64,000 nucleotides of DNA from Heyndrickxia shackletonii (GTDB taxonomy: Bacteria > Bacillota > Bacilli > Bacillales > Bacillaceae_C): positions 50,001-114,000 of the forward strand of contig NZ_LJJC01000006.1 in the NCBI RefSeq assembly GCF_001420715.1, in the 5' to 3' direction. The notes under the pieces are model-generated. The model was not told the origin of the DNA. It saw only the letters and a list, made by a program, of their open reading frames with translations, and did not search any database. The translations under genes and the position numbers were made by a program. This document shows positions 19,472 through 29,419 of the stretch, one piece after another. How positions within the stretch are numbered: position 1 is the first letter of the stretch; every line of letters starts with the position of its first letter.

Positions 19472-19571
19472 CTTTCCACCTCCATTGCTTCCATATTTTT
19501 TTCTGATACAAACTTATTATATTACGAATGCCGATTCTATTTTGTTTCAGTTTACATGTTAATAATAATAA

Positions 19572-19609
19572 TAAAAAGGGATGACCTATACGTATGGCCA
19601 TCCCTTTTC
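19572..19609 (-). terminator. Intrinsic terminator of peptide transporter operon 1
   Basis: On the minus strand AAAAGGGATGGCC and GGTCATCCCTTTTT form a stem over a nine-base loop, just after the binding-protein gene stop at 19616. Confidence 0.85.
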
Positions 19610-19615
19610 GATTTA

Positions 19616-21412
19616 TTATTCTACATCTGGAGTGTTGCTTGTTACAGATACGTCTCTCCACGTAGTATTTCCTTTTATCACATCAAGTGAGTAATCTTTC
19701 ACACGGTTATTAACCGCCTTAAGTGCATAACTATATAATGTTGGAATTACAGGTAATTCATCATTCATGTAAGTTTGCCACTCATCGTACACTTTCTTAC
19801 GGTAATCTTTATCAAATGCTTTTTCAGAATGCCCATCAGCTAACAATTGATCGTTTTTCTCGCTTACAAAGTGTGGATAGTTAAATGGTACATTTCTACC
19901 ATATAATCCATAAGGATCTACGTCACTACCTGTTCCCCATCCACCTGCATAAACATCAACCTTTGGATCATCTTCTTCAACCATTTTATAGAATGAGTTG
20001 AATTCAGCTAAACGTCCATCTACTAGAGAAACATCTAAACCAATATTTTTCCAAGACTGAATATAGTATTTTGCAAGTGGTTCCGCAGTGTCGGATCCAC
20101 TCATTGCTAAGAAATTAATGTGGAACTTCTTACCGTTTGGATCTTCACGGAGTCCGTCACCATCTTTATCCTTGTAACCTGCTTCATCCAATAATTTTTT
20201 CGCGTGCTCAGGGTCAAATTTTACTGGATTTGAGTCCTTATTATACCAAGTCGGGAATGATGGTGGGATTAATCCAGTAGCTGGGAATTTCAATCCATAG
20301 AAGATTTTTTCTCCTACTGATTTAAAGTCTATAGCAGCAGCCATCGCTTGGCGCAATTTCTTATCCGCAAATTTAGGATTATCCATGATGTTTTCGCCTT
20401 TTTTCGCATCCCAATGACCCAACTTGAAGCCAATATAGTTGTAGGCTAAATCAATCTTACCTACGAATTGGAATGCTTTAGCATTTTTTGCAGCTGGGTA
20501 TTGATCTGCAGGTAAATCTGCAATATCCACTTCGCCCTTTTTAAGTGCTTGTAAAATAACTTTAGGATTAACTACCTTTAAGATAATGGTTTTTAGCTTC
20601 GGCTTACCTGCAAAGTAATCATCATTGCGTTCAAACTCAACAGATTCTCCAGGAACAATCTTTTTAATTTTGAATGCTCCGAAACCAATTGGAGTCTTAT
20701 GAATTTTATCAGATTTTGCAAGATCTTTAATCGGAATATCACCTAAGTAATGCTTAGGCATTGCATATGGCCAGAAACCAGTTAGTAATGCTGGGCTAGC
20801 TTTTGTAAATGTGAAAGAAACTGTTTTTTCATCAATGATCTTAATACCGGAAATATCTTTTGCTTTTCCTTTATGGTAGTCATCCATACCAACGATGCTT
20901 TGGATTAGATCGTCACCATAACGTACTCCAGTATAGTCCTTGCTTCCAATTACTAAGAAAGAATACTTATAATCTTCTGCAGTAACTGGTTTTCCGTCTG
21001 ACCAATTAACGTTATCTTTAATTTTTACAGTGAACGTTTTTTTATCGTCTGACAATGTATAACTTGCTGGACCATCATTTGTATATTCATAATCTTCATT
21101 TGTCCAGAATAATGGTTCTGAAAAGAATTGTAATACTTTGGAATCTGGAGATCCTGTGTAGAATGCATAGTCCAAAGTACCTTCAAACGGAGTATTGGAA
21201 ACTAATGCATAATTCAAAGTTCCGTCTTGAATAGCATCCTTGTTATTTTTTACCTCCAACGGAAATTTACTAGTATCCACTACTTCCTTACCAGGCTTTG
21301 ATGGCTTTCCTTCATTCTTCTTTCCTCCACCCGTCGAACTGCTACAAGCAGATAACAGTAGTCCCAGGACGACGATGAGGCTGAAAAACTTAAATAGATG
21401 TTTCTTCTTCAT
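19616..21412 (-). CDS. Oligopeptide-binding lipoprotein, operon copy 1 (OppA/AppA family)
   Basis: The ATG at 21412 starts a lipoprotein signal (MKKKHLFKFFSLIVVLGLLL) with lipobox LSAC, which gives 598 residues. The frame is open upstream to 21544 but that part overlaps the permease gene. It is a class C SBP_bac_5 protein with the YTNDGPASYTL and PVTAEDYKYSF segments, about 80% identical by eye to copy 2 at 25697-27481. The copies differ most in the last 40 residues before the shared TPDVE end, and they share FKLGHWDAKKG. It captures peptides outside the membrane for the permease coded by the same operon. It is the last gene, 20 bases after the permease. Confidence 0.93.
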   Translation of the reverse strand: MKKKHLFKFFSLIVVLGLLLSACSSSTGGGKKNEGKPSKPGKEVVDTSKFPLEVKNNKDAIQDGTLNYALVSNTPFEGTLDYAFYTGSPDSKVLQFFSEPLFWTNEDYEYTNDGPASYTLSDDKKTFTVKIKDNVNWSDGKPVTAEDYKYSFLVIGSKDYTGVRYGDDLIQSIVGMDDYHKGKAKDISGIKIIDEKTVSFTFTKASPALLTGFWPYAMPKHYLGDIPIKDLAKSDKIHKTPIGFGAFKIKKIVPGESVEFERNDDYFAGKPKLKTIILKVVNPKVILQALKKGEVDIADLPADQYPAAKNAKAFQFVGKIDLAYNYIGFKLGHWDAKKGENIMDNPKFADKKLRQAMAAAIDFKSVGEKIFYGLKFPATGLIPPSFPTWYNKDSNPVKFDPEHAKKLLDEAGYKDKDGDGLREDPNGKKFHINFLAMSGSDTAEPLAKYYIQSWKNIGLDVSLVDGRLAEFNSFYKMVEEDDPKVDVYAGGWGTGSDVDPYGLYGRNVPFNYPHFVSEKNDQLLADGHSEKAFDKDYRKKVYDEWQTYMNDELPVIPTLYSYALKAVNNRVKDYSLDVIKGNTTWRDVSVTSNTPDVE

Positions 21413-21432
21413 CCTTACTTTTCCCCCTTTTA

Positions 21433-22338
21433 TTATCCTAATCTTTGTCTTGCATCGGCTGCACGCTTTAGCGCTTGACCGATAAAATTTATACACAGCA
21501 TCATTACTAGAATTAGTAATGAAGCAGGTAACCAAATCCACCATTTATTTTGAAGCACATCTGGATTGGATGCGTAACTGACGAGAGTACCCAAGCTTGG
21601 GGTGCTTTCCGGCAATCCAAATCCTAAATAGGTTAAACCTGACTCGATTCCAATGTTTCCAGCAAGGTTCAATGTTAAGTTAACAATGATAATAGAGCTT
21701 AAATTTGGCAATATTTCGCGAAAAATAATTTTCCGATGTGGTGTTCCCAATGTTCTGGAAGCATGAACATAATCAAGCTCTCGTTCAGCAAGGGTTTTCG
21801 AACGAATTAACCTTGCTTTTCCAGTCCAATAAAAAGCACTCATTATCAAAATAAAAGTGTAAACATTATATTTTGGTGCGATTGTTACAAATACGATAAT
21901 TAACATTAATGTTGGCAAGATTATGATAAAATCAATAATCCGCATAATAATATTATCAACCTTACCGCCGAAATAGCCTGCACATAATCCTACACAAAGG
22001 CCGATAATTCCTGTTAATAATGTGATGCATAATCCAATGGTAAAGGAGTTTTTGGCTCCGATAATTAATTGTCCTAATATATCCCTGCCACCATAATCAG
22101 TTCCTAATAAATGTTCTGCTGATGGAGGAGAGTATATGGATAGTAAATCGACTGTAACAATTTTATCTTGATTTAATAAGAGCGCTGCTCCATAAACGAT
22201 AATTACAATAATTCCTAGTAGAATTAGTGAAGCTAACGCAATTTTATCTTTGATGATTTCCCGCCACATGACGGATAAAACCCCAACATTTTTCGGCTTC
22301 CCTATTTTCAGCTTCGGATTAACAATCTCAGCTTTCAT
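21433..22338 (-). CDS. Oligopeptide ABC permease C subunit, copy 1
   Basis: This 301-residue OppC/AppC-type permease has an N-terminal helix (38-60), a periplasm-like exposed loop with HLLGTDYGGRDILG, and the cytoplasmic EAA coupling loop ERELDYVHASRTLGTPHRKI. From about residue 64 to the end it differs from copy 2 (27500-28408) at only about seven positions, while the first 60 residues differ much more. It forms the heterodimeric channel with the B subunit. Confidence 0.94.
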   Translation of the reverse strand: MKAEIVNPKLKIGKPKNVGVLSVMWREIIKDKIALASLILLGIIVIIVYGAALLLNQDKIVTVDLLSIYSPPSAEHLLGTDYGGRDILGQLIIGAKNSFTIGLCITLLTGIIGLCVGLCAGYFGGKVDNIIMRIIDFIIILPTLMLIIVFVTIAPKYNVYTFILIMSAFYWTGKARLIRSKTLAERELDYVHASRTLGTPHRKIIFREILPNLSSIIIVNLTLNLAGNIGIESGLTYLGFGLPESTPSLGTLVSYASNPDVLQNKWWIWLPASLLILVMMLCINFIGQALKRAADARQRLG

Positions 22339-22359
22339 ATTTGTCTCCCTCCATACCTG

Positions 22360-23328
22360 TTACTCAATTCTGATTCGTGGGTCTACAGCACTTAAGATAA
22401 TATCTGACAATAATGTACCTACTAAGGTAGCAAATCCAGATATCATAACGAGAGCTGTGACGACACTGAAATCACGCTGCGAGATAGAGGAAACAAATAA
22501 TTGCCCAATCCCCGGATAACCAAAAATAGATTCCAAGAAGACGGATCCGCTAATTAATCCCGTAATTTCATATCCTAGAAACGCCGCTATAGGTAGGAGG
22601 GAATTCCTTAAAATATGGTTCGTATAAACCTTTGATTCATGAACTCCTTTTGCTCTAGCGGTTTTTACAAAATCCTTGATTTTCGTATCAATGATTTCAT
22701 TTCGTAAATATTGAATCGTTACGGTTGTACTAATTATGGCTCCTGAAAAAGATGGTAGAATAAGATGATTTAACTTACTCATCCAATAGGCAAATGTACC
22801 ATTTTCCACTCGGATATCTACACTTCCACTTGTCGGAAACCATCCGAGGACAAAACCAAATATGAATAATACCAATAATGCAAAAATGAAAAGTGGTGTG
22901 GCAAAAGTTAAATAGTTATAACCGACAATTAGTTTATCAGCCCATGAATCTGTCCATCTTCCTCCTACAATTCCAAGAGGGATGGAGATAAGATAACTTA
23001 AAATTAGCACTCCAGCCGATAAAAGAATTGTGTTCCAGATTCTTCCTTCTAATAATTGTGTTACAGGAACTTGATGGATAATAGACATTCCCAGATCCCC
23101 TTGTACTAATCCTTTCATCCATCTTCCGTATTGGACATATGGAGGATCAAGCAATCCCAGCTTCTCCTTCAATTCATGTAAGGTTTGCGGGTCCATTTTT
23201 GGACTGCTTGCTAATTGTCCTGTTAACGCATCACCAGGCATCGCCTTTGCCAAAGCAAAAATAAGAATACTTAAAATAAATAATTGAGGGATCATAATTA
23301 AGAATCTTCGCAATATAAATTTCAACAT
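22360..23328 (-). CDS. Oligopeptide ABC permease B subunit, copy 1
   Basis: This 322-residue OppB/AppB-type permease has six membrane segments. It starts MLKFILRRFLIMIPQLF and has the EAA loop FVKTARAKGVHESKVYTNHI followed by LRNSLLPI. It is roughly 90% identical to copy 2 at 28431-29399. It lies 19 bases after the ATPase gene and 21 bases before the C subunit. Confidence 0.94.
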   Translation of the reverse strand: MLKFILRRFLIMIPQLFILSILIFALAKAMPGDALTGQLASSPKMDPQTLHELKEKLGLLDPPYVQYGRWMKGLVQGDLGMSIIHQVPVTQLLEGRIWNTILLSAGVLILSYLISIPLGIVGGRWTDSWADKLIVGYNYLTFATPLFIFALLVLFIFGFVLGWFPTSGSVDIRVENGTFAYWMSKLNHLILPSFSGAIISTTVTIQYLRNEIIDTKIKDFVKTARAKGVHESKVYTNHILRNSLLPIAAFLGYEITGLISGSVFLESIFGYPGIGQLFVSSISQRDFSVVTALVMISGFATLVGTLLSDIILSAVDPRIRIE

Positions 23329-23347
23329 TTTTTGATTGGTCCCCTCT

Positions 23348-24274
23348 CTACGGTAGTGCCACTGAGTGGGTATCGGAAATTGCTTTTAGCTTGTGTACTT
23401 TACCCTCGGCATTAAAATATTTATCATATGAATTTTTATACTCTGCATTCACTTCTCGGCGAAGTTCGACTTGTTTTTCTCTATTTTCCGGATTAATATC
23501 TGGAATTGCAGATATTAATCGTTTTGTATAAATATGCTGTGGGTTCGAGTAAATTTCTTCACTAGTTCCTTCCTCCACAAATTGTCCGTGATACATAATT
23601 CCAATCCGGTCACACATATGTTGAATAATTCCTAAATCATGACTGATAAATAAGTATGTTAAATTAAATTCTTTTTGAATATCCTGCATAAAGTTCAACA
23701 CTTGCGCTTGGACGGAAACATCCAATGCAGATACAGGCTCGTCTGCGATAATTAGTTTTGGTTTTAACGTCAGCGCGCGGGCAATCCCAATCCTTTGCCG
23801 TTGCCCTCCAGAAAACTCATGAGGATATTTATAAATGGATTCAGGGTTTAACCCTACTTTTTCAATATAATACTCAACCTTTTCTTTCTCTTCCGCAGCC
23901 GATAATTTCTCAAAATTCCGCAACGGCTCCGCGACGATATCTAATACCCGTTTTCTCGGATTCAATGAAGAATAAGGATCTTGAAAAATCATTTGTATAT
24001 CTTGGCGATGATTATGAAAGGCTCGACGACTAAGCTTTGTCAAATCTTGACCCTCGAAAATTATTTCACCGGAGGTAGCTTTATTTAGCCCAATAATAGT
24101 ACGGCCCGTTGTTGTTTTCCCACATCCTGATTCTCCAACCAATCCGTATGTTTCTCCTTGTTTTAATTCGAAGCTGACATCGTCAACCGCTTTTACATGA
24201 TCGACTACTCTTCGAAAGAATCCCCCGCGGATTGGATAATAAACTTTTAGATTATTAATTTTAAGAAATGTCAT
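23348..24274 (-). CDS. Oligopeptide ABC transporter ATPase F subunit, copy 1
   Basis: This 308-residue OppF-type ATPase has Walker A GESGCGKTTTGRT, signature FSGGQRQRIGIARAL, Walker B LIIADEPVSALD, and a C-terminal oligopeptide-specific tail (about 230-308). Its ATG lies inside the end of the D gene (14-base overlap), so translation is coupled. About 93% of residues match copy 2 at 29420-30346. Confidence 0.95.
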   Translation of the reverse strand: MTFLKINNLKVYYPIRGGFFRRVVDHVKAVDDVSFELKQGETYGLVGESGCGKTTTGRTIIGLNKATSGEIIFEGQDLTKLSRRAFHNHRQDIQMIFQDPYSSLNPRKRVLDIVAEPLRNFEKLSAAEEKEKVEYYIEKVGLNPESIYKYPHEFSGGQRQRIGIARALTLKPKLIIADEPVSALDVSVQAQVLNFMQDIQKEFNLTYLFISHDLGIIQHMCDRIGIMYHGQFVEEGTSEEIYSNPQHIYTKRLISAIPDINPENREKQVELRREVNAEYKNSYDKYFNAEGKVHKLKAISDTHSVALP

Positions 24275-25283
24275 AGTTAAGATCTCCTATGTCGTTTTGC
24301 GGAAAGTCAAAGTTCTTATAACATGTGCAGCGCACAAAATGATTTGGTTCTACTTCACGCAAAACAGGATTTTCTTCATGCTCATGGTCAGGCATCCACT
24401 GAATACGTCCTTTAAATCGGCAGCCTTGTCTTGGCAATTTTTGCAGAGATGGTACAATCCCTTGAATCACATGCAATCTACCCTTTGCAGTGGTAGTAGA
24501 TGGAATAGAGTTAAGCAGTGATCTTGTATAAGGATGTAAAGGGTTCTTAAACAACGTATTTACATCAGCCAATTCCACCACTTCACCAGCATACATAACT
24601 GCCACTTTGTCTGCCATTTCTGCAACAACCCCAAGGTCATGGGTGATAAGAATAATACCTGTCTTCATTTGTTTTTGAAGCTCTTTCAATAAGTCCATTA
24701 TTTGGGCTTGTATCGTAACATCCAATGCTGTAGTCGGTTCATCTGCAATGACCAGTGATGGATCACACGAAATAGCAATTGCTATAACAACACGTTGACG
24801 CATCCCGCCAGATAACTCGTGAGGATATTGTTTGTATGTTCTTTCCGGATTAGGAATTCCGACTTTTTTTAAAAGTTCAAGCGCTCTTGCTTTAATTTCC
24901 GAGCTTGAAAGTTTTGTATGGTAAGTCATACTCTCTTCAATTTGTTTTCCGCAGGTCATTAATGGATTTAGGGCAGTAAGCGGATCCTGAAAGATCATGC
25001 CAATATCCTTTCCCCGAATCTTATTCATTTCCCCCGTTGACAATGAAAGAAGATTTCGACCATTAAAGTTAACATTACCTTCTAATTTCGTTCTTCCAGC
25101 TGGATGTAATCCCATGACTGACAGAGCTAGTGCACTTTTTCCGCATCCGGACTCCCCTACAATTGCAACCACTTCGTTTTCATTGACCGTTAATGTAACG
25201 TCATCCACTGCAGCAAAATATTCATCTTGTATACGAAAGGAAGTACGTAGGTTTTGTAATTGCAAAAGTGGTTGATTCTCCAA
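24261..25283 (-). CDS. Oligopeptide ABC transporter ATPase D subunit, copy 1
   Basis: This 340-residue OppD-type ATPase is the first gene of the operon. It starts at TTG, with AAGGGGGA seven to eight bases upstream. Walker A GESGCGKSALALS, signature LSGGMRQRVVIAIA and Walker B VIADEPTTALD are intact. The C-terminal region keeps RQGCRFKGR and ends HFVRCTCYKN, a cysteine arrangement resembling the OppD/DppD tail, where an iron-sulfur site has been proposed. Copy 2 (30333-31352) uses the same rare TTG start. Confidence 0.94.
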   Translation of the reverse strand: MENQPLLQLQNLRTSFRIQDEYFAAVDDVTLTVNENEVVAIVGESGCGKSALALSVMGLHPAGRTKLEGNVNFNGRNLLSLSTGEMNKIRGKDIGMIFQDPLTALNPLMTCGKQIEESMTYHTKLSSSEIKARALELLKKVGIPNPERTYKQYPHELSGGMRQRVVIAIAISCDPSLVIADEPTTALDVTIQAQIMDLLKELQKQMKTGIILITHDLGVVAEMADKVAVMYAGEVVELADVNTLFKNPLHPYTRSLLNSIPSTTTAKGRLHVIQGIVPSLQKLPRQGCRFKGRIQWMPDHEHEENPVLREVEPNHFVRCTCYKNFDFPQNDIGDLNYDIS

Positions 25284-25326
25284 TATTAATCCCCCTTAAC
25301 AATAAAACCTTGATGTCAAAATTTAA

Positions 25327-25341
25327 AATTTTATTAAAATT
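25327..25341. promoter_or_regulatory. CodY-box-like palindrome after promoter of operon 1
   Basis: AATTTTATTAAAATT differs from the CodY consensus AATTTTCWGAAAATT at two of 15 positions. It lies just downstream of the expected transcription start, where CodY could block elongation. AT-rich DNA gives such matches by chance, so this is tentative. Confidence 0.4.
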
Positions 25342-25361
25342 TGATTAAATTCATTAACCAA

Positions 25362-25390
25362 ATTATAGATTGATATATTTGAATAGTCAA
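25362..25390 (-). promoter_or_regulatory. Sigma-A promoter of peptide transporter operon 1
   Basis: On the minus strand TTGACT (25385-25390) and TATAAT (25362-25367) have a 17-base spacer ATTCAAATATATCAATC. The same spacer is present at the second operon, so the promoter was duplicated with the genes. The gap 25284-25696 otherwise holds only the terminator of operon 2. Confidence 0.85.
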
Positions 25391-25652
25391 TATAGTTTTT
25401 TTATTTATATAATTTTCAAATTAAACTTTTTTACTGAGTATTTTTACCTATACACCCTATGGCCCGTTGATAAATATGGATTTTTACTAATTAATCAGTA
25501 GTACTTTCCTCTTAAATAATTTAAATTTTCTATAAAGTGCTATGCGAGACTAATATTTTTTATAACGAACACTACAATTTCAAACTAGTAGAATTTTAAA
25601 AACCCACATATCCTCTATATTTAAAATGTAAATATTGTTCTTTATAAAAGCA

Positions 25653-25684
25653 CAAAAAAAGAAGACCCCAACTTGGGATCTTCC
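25653..25684 (-). terminator. Intrinsic terminator of peptide transporter operon 2
   Basis: On the minus strand GAAGATCCC, AAGTT and GGGGTCTTC are followed by seven T, just beyond the stop at 25697. Its sequence is unrelated to the terminator of operon 1. Confidence 0.88.
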
Positions 25685-25696
25685 TTTGTCCTACGA

Positions 25697-27481
25697 TTAT
25701 TCAACATCTGGTGTTTTGCTTGATACGCCTACATTCATCCAAACGTGTTGTGCAGCTGGATCAACTGAATATCCTACTACTCGATTATTAGCTGCAGTAA
25801 TGGCAGAACGGAATAGTGTAGGGATTACTGGCATTTCATCATTCATATATTTTTGCCATTCAACATAAACTTTTTGGCGATAATCATGATCAAATGCTTT
25901 TACTGAATGACCATCCGCTAATAATTGATCGTTTTTCTCGCTTACAAAGTGAGAGTAGTTAAATGGAACATCTCTTCCGTATAATCCGTACGGATCTACG
26001 TCAGTACCAGTACCCCAAGCAGCTGCGAACACATCTACTTTTGGATCATCTTCTTGAACCATTTTATAGAATGAGTTGAATTCTGCTAGACGTCCATCAA
26101 CAAGAGAAACATCTAAACCAACATTTTTCCAGCATTGCATATAGAATTTTGCAAGTGGTTCAGCGGTATCTCCACCACTCATAGATAAGAAATTAATATG
26201 GAATTTCTTTCCTTTTGGATCTTCACGAAGACCATCGCCATCAACATCTTTGTAGCCAGCTTCGTCTAGTAATTTTTTCGCTTTTGCCGGATCAAATCCA
26301 ACTGGATTTGTATCCTTGCTGTACCAGCTAGCAAATGAAGGTGGGATTAAACCAGTAGCTGGAAAACGTAATCCATTGTAAATTTTTTCTCCAACAGATT
26401 TTTCGTCTAAAGCATATGCCATAGCTTGGCGTAAACGCTTGTCAGCAAATTTAGGGTTATCCATTACGTTAACACCTTTTTTAGCATCCCAATGTCCTAA
26501 TTTGAATCCAATGTAGCTATAAGCTAAATCAACTGTACCAACGAATTGAAAGTTTTTAGATCCTTTTGCTGCAGGATATTGATCTACAGGGAATTCTGCA
26601 ATATCAACATCGCCTTTTTTAAGTGATTGCAAGATAACTTTAGGGTTAACTACTTTTAGAACCAAGCTCTGTAACTTAGGTTTTCCTGCATAGTAATCAT
26701 CGTTACGAACGAACTCTACAGATTCACCTGGTACAATCTTTTTAATTTTGAACGGTCCAAAACCAATTGGATTTTTATGAATTTTATCAGATTTTGCAAG
26801 ATCTTTAATAGGAACATCGCCAAGGTAATGCTTAGGCATTGCATATGGCCATAGACCAGTCAATAAAGATGGGTTAGCTTCTGTAAATGTGATAGAAAGC
26901 TTTTTCTCACCAAGAATTTTAATACCAGAAATATCTTTTGCTTTTCCAGCATGGTAATCTTTCATACCAACGATGCTTTGGATGATAGCGTCACCGTAGC
27001 GAACACCAGTGTAATCTTTGCTGCCGATTACTAAGAAAGAATATTTGTAGTCTTCAGCAGTAACAGGTTTTCCATCAGACCAGTTAACATTGTCTTTAAT
27101 TGTTACAGTGATGGTTTTATTTTCATTTGACAGTTCATATGATGCAGCACCATCATTTGTATACTCATAGTCACCGTTATTTGAGAATAATGGTTCATCA
27201 AAGAATTGCATTACTTCTGCGTCTGGATTACCTTGATAAAATGCACGGTTCAGAGTACCTTCAAATGGAGTATCTGAAACTAATGCATAATTTAGGCTTC
27301 CATCAGCCACTGCACTCTTGTCATTCTTTACTACCAACGGGAATTTGCTGATGTCTTCCTTTGGCTTAGAAGAAGATCCCGATGAGCCCCCGCTGCTTGA
27401 TTTACTGCCACACGCAGATAACAGCAAACCAAGGACAACGATAAGACTCATGAACTTGAATAGATGTTTCTGTTTCTTCAT
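25697..27481 (-). CDS. Oligopeptide-binding lipoprotein, operon copy 2 (OppA/AppA family)
   Basis: This 594-residue lipoprotein has signal MKKQKHLFKFMSLIVVLG and lipobox LSAC, followed by a Gly/Ser linker (SSSGGSSGSSSKPK) that differs from the copy 1 linker. The mature domain is SBP_bac_5. Most of it matches copy 1 closely, but the last 40 residues diverge (LFRSAITAANNRVVGYSVDP against LYSYALKAVNNRVKDYSLDV). That suggests either a changed peptide preference or relaxed constraint. It is the last gene of its operon. Confidence 0.93.
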   Translation of the reverse strand: MKKQKHLFKFMSLIVVLGLLLSACGSKSSSGGSSGSSSKPKEDISKFPLVVKNDKSAVADGSLNYALVSDTPFEGTLNRAFYQGNPDAEVMQFFDEPLFSNNGDYEYTNDGAASYELSNENKTITVTIKDNVNWSDGKPVTAEDYKYSFLVIGSKDYTGVRYGDAIIQSIVGMKDYHAGKAKDISGIKILGEKKLSITFTEANPSLLTGLWPYAMPKHYLGDVPIKDLAKSDKIHKNPIGFGPFKIKKIVPGESVEFVRNDDYYAGKPKLQSLVLKVVNPKVILQSLKKGDVDIAEFPVDQYPAAKGSKNFQFVGTVDLAYSYIGFKLGHWDAKKGVNVMDNPKFADKRLRQAMAYALDEKSVGEKIYNGLRFPATGLIPPSFASWYSKDTNPVGFDPAKAKKLLDEAGYKDVDGDGLREDPKGKKFHINFLSMSGGDTAEPLAKFYMQCWKNVGLDVSLVDGRLAEFNSFYKMVQEDDPKVDVFAAAWGTGTDVDPYGLYGRDVPFNYSHFVSEKNDQLLADGHSVKAFDHDYRQKVYVEWQKYMNDEMPVIPTLFRSAITAANNRVVGYSVDPAAQHVWMNVGVSSKTPDVE

Positions 27482-27499
27482 CCTTATTTTCCTCCCTTT

Positions 27500-28408
27500 T
27501 TAACCTAATCTTTGTCTTGCATCGGCTGCACGCTTTAACGCTTGACCGATGAAATTTATACACAGCATCATAACTAGAATTAGTATTGATGCGGGTAACC
27601 AAATCCACCATTTATTTTGTAGAACATCCGGATTGGACGCGTAGCTTACAAGAGTACCCAAACTTGGTGTACTTTCAGGCAAACCAAATCCTAGATAAGT
27701 TAAACCTGACTCGATTCCAATGTTTCCAGCAAGGTTTAAAGTTAAGTTAACGATAATGATAGAGCTTAAGTTTGGCAGCACTTCACGGAAAATAATTTTC
27801 CAGTTTGGTGTTCCCAATGTTTTCGAAGCTTGAACATAATCAAGCTCGCGTTCAGCAAGAGTTTTGGAACGAATTAATCTTGCTTTTCCTGTCCAATAAA
27901 AAGCACTCATTATTAATACAAATGTGTAAACATTATATTTTGGTGCGATAGTAACAAAGACGATAATTAACATTAATGTAGGCAAGATAATAATAAAATC
28001 AATAATACGCATAATAATATTATCAACTTTCCCACCGAAATAACCTGCACATAGACCGACACAAAGTCCGATGATACCAGTTAACAATGTTATACATAAA
28101 CCAATAGTAAATGAGTTTTTGGCCCCAATAATTAGTTGCCCTAATATATCTCTGCCTCCATAATCTGTACCTAATAAATGTTCAGCAGATGGAGGTGAAT
28201 AAATCGATAATAAATCAACGGTTACGATTTTATCTTGATCTAGTAGAAGTGCTGCACCATATACAATAATTAAGATGACAGCTAATAAAATTAATGAAAA
28301 AAGAGCAAGTTTATCCTTTACGATTTCTCTCATCATAATGGACAAAGCACTAATTTTTTTAGTCTTCTTTACTTTTACTTCTGTTGGATTAATAGCTTCC
28401 GCTTTCAT
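27500..28408 (-). CDS. Oligopeptide ABC permease C subunit, copy 2
   Basis: This 302-residue OppC/AppC-type permease has GTDYGGRDILG and the EAA loop ERELDYVQASKTLGTPNWKI. The C-terminal 240 residues are about 97% identical to copy 1, whereas the cytoplasmic N-terminal tail differs (TEVKVKKTKKISALSIM). It lies 18 bases before the binding-protein gene. Confidence 0.94.
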   Translation of the reverse strand: MKAEAINPTEVKVKKTKKISALSIMMREIVKDKLALFSLILLAVILIIVYGAALLLDQDKIVTVDLLSIYSPPSAEHLLGTDYGGRDILGQLIIGAKNSFTIGLCITLLTGIIGLCVGLCAGYFGGKVDNIIMRIIDFIIILPTLMLIIVFVTIAPKYNVYTFVLIMSAFYWTGKARLIRSKTLAERELDYVQASKTLGTPNWKIIFREVLPNLSSIIIVNLTLNLAGNIGIESGLTYLGFGLPESTPSLGTLVSYASNPDVLQNKWWIWLPASILILVMMLCINFIGQALKRAADARQRLG

Positions 28409-28430
28409 GATTTTCCTCCCCTCTCACTTG

Positions 28431-29399
28431 TTAATCAATTCTGATACGTGGATCTACAGCACTTAAAATAATATCTGAAAGTAAGGTTCCGATTAATGTA
28501 GCTAGTCCAGATATCATAACAAGAGCTGTAACAACACTGAAATCACGTTGTGAGATAGAGGCTATAAATAACTGTCCAATTCCAGGATAGCCGTAAATGG
28601 ACTCCAAAAATACAGAACCGCCGATTAAACCAGTAATTTCATATCCTAGAAATGCTGCAATCGGTAATAAGGAATTTCTTAAAATATGACGTGAATAAAC
28701 TTTCGATTCATTAACCCCTTTTGCTCTTGCAGTTTTCACAAAGTCCTTAATTTTTGTATCAATAATTTCATTACGCAAGTATTGAATGGTAACACCTGTA
28801 CTAATTATTGCTCCTGAGAAAGCAGGTAAAATAATATGATTTAACTTACTCATCCAATAAGCAAACGTACCATTCTCCACCCGGATATCTACACTTCCAC
28901 TTGTCGGAAACCATCCGAGTACAAACCCAAACACAAATAGTACAAGTAAGCCAAAAATAAATAACGGTGTCGCATAAGTTAAGTAATTATAACCAACAAT
29001 CGCTTTGTCTGCCCATGAGTCAGTCCATCTACCGCCAACAATTCCTAGTGGGATTGCTATGAGGTAACTCAGAATTAAAATTGCAGCAGATAAAAGAATG
29101 GTATTCCATATTCTCCCTGCTATTAATTCTGTTACCGGCACTTGGTGCATAACAGACATACCTAGATCCCCATGCAATAATCCTTTAATCCATCTTCCAT
29201 ATTGGACATACGGAGGATCAAGCAAACCTAGCTTATCCTTCAATTCATGCAAAGTTTGTGCGTCCATTTTTGGATTACTTGCCAATTGTCCTGTTAACGC
29301 ATCTCCCGGCATAGCCTTCGCTAATGCAAAGATGAGAATACTTAAAATAAATAACTGAGGGATCATGATTAAAACTCTTCGTAATATAAACTTCAACAT
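28431..29399 (-). CDS. Oligopeptide ABC permease B subunit, copy 2
   Basis: This 322-residue OppB/AppB-type permease has the same length as copy 1 and is roughly 90% identical. It has the EAA loop FVKTARAKGVNESKVYSRHI. Differences are mostly conservative changes within membrane segments. It follows the F ATPase by 20 bases. Confidence 0.94.
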   Translation of the reverse strand: MLKFILRRVLIMIPQLFILSILIFALAKAMPGDALTGQLASNPKMDAQTLHELKDKLGLLDPPYVQYGRWIKGLLHGDLGMSVMHQVPVTELIAGRIWNTILLSAAILILSYLIAIPLGIVGGRWTDSWADKAIVGYNYLTYATPLFIFGLLVLFVFGFVLGWFPTSGSVDIRVENGTFAYWMSKLNHIILPAFSGAIISTGVTIQYLRNEIIDTKIKDFVKTARAKGVNESKVYSRHILRNSLLPIAAFLGYEITGLIGGSVFLESIYGYPGIGQLFIASISQRDFSVVTALVMISGLATLIGTLLSDIILSAVDPRIRID

Positions 29400-29419
29400 T
29401 TTTTACGGGTCCCCTCTCT

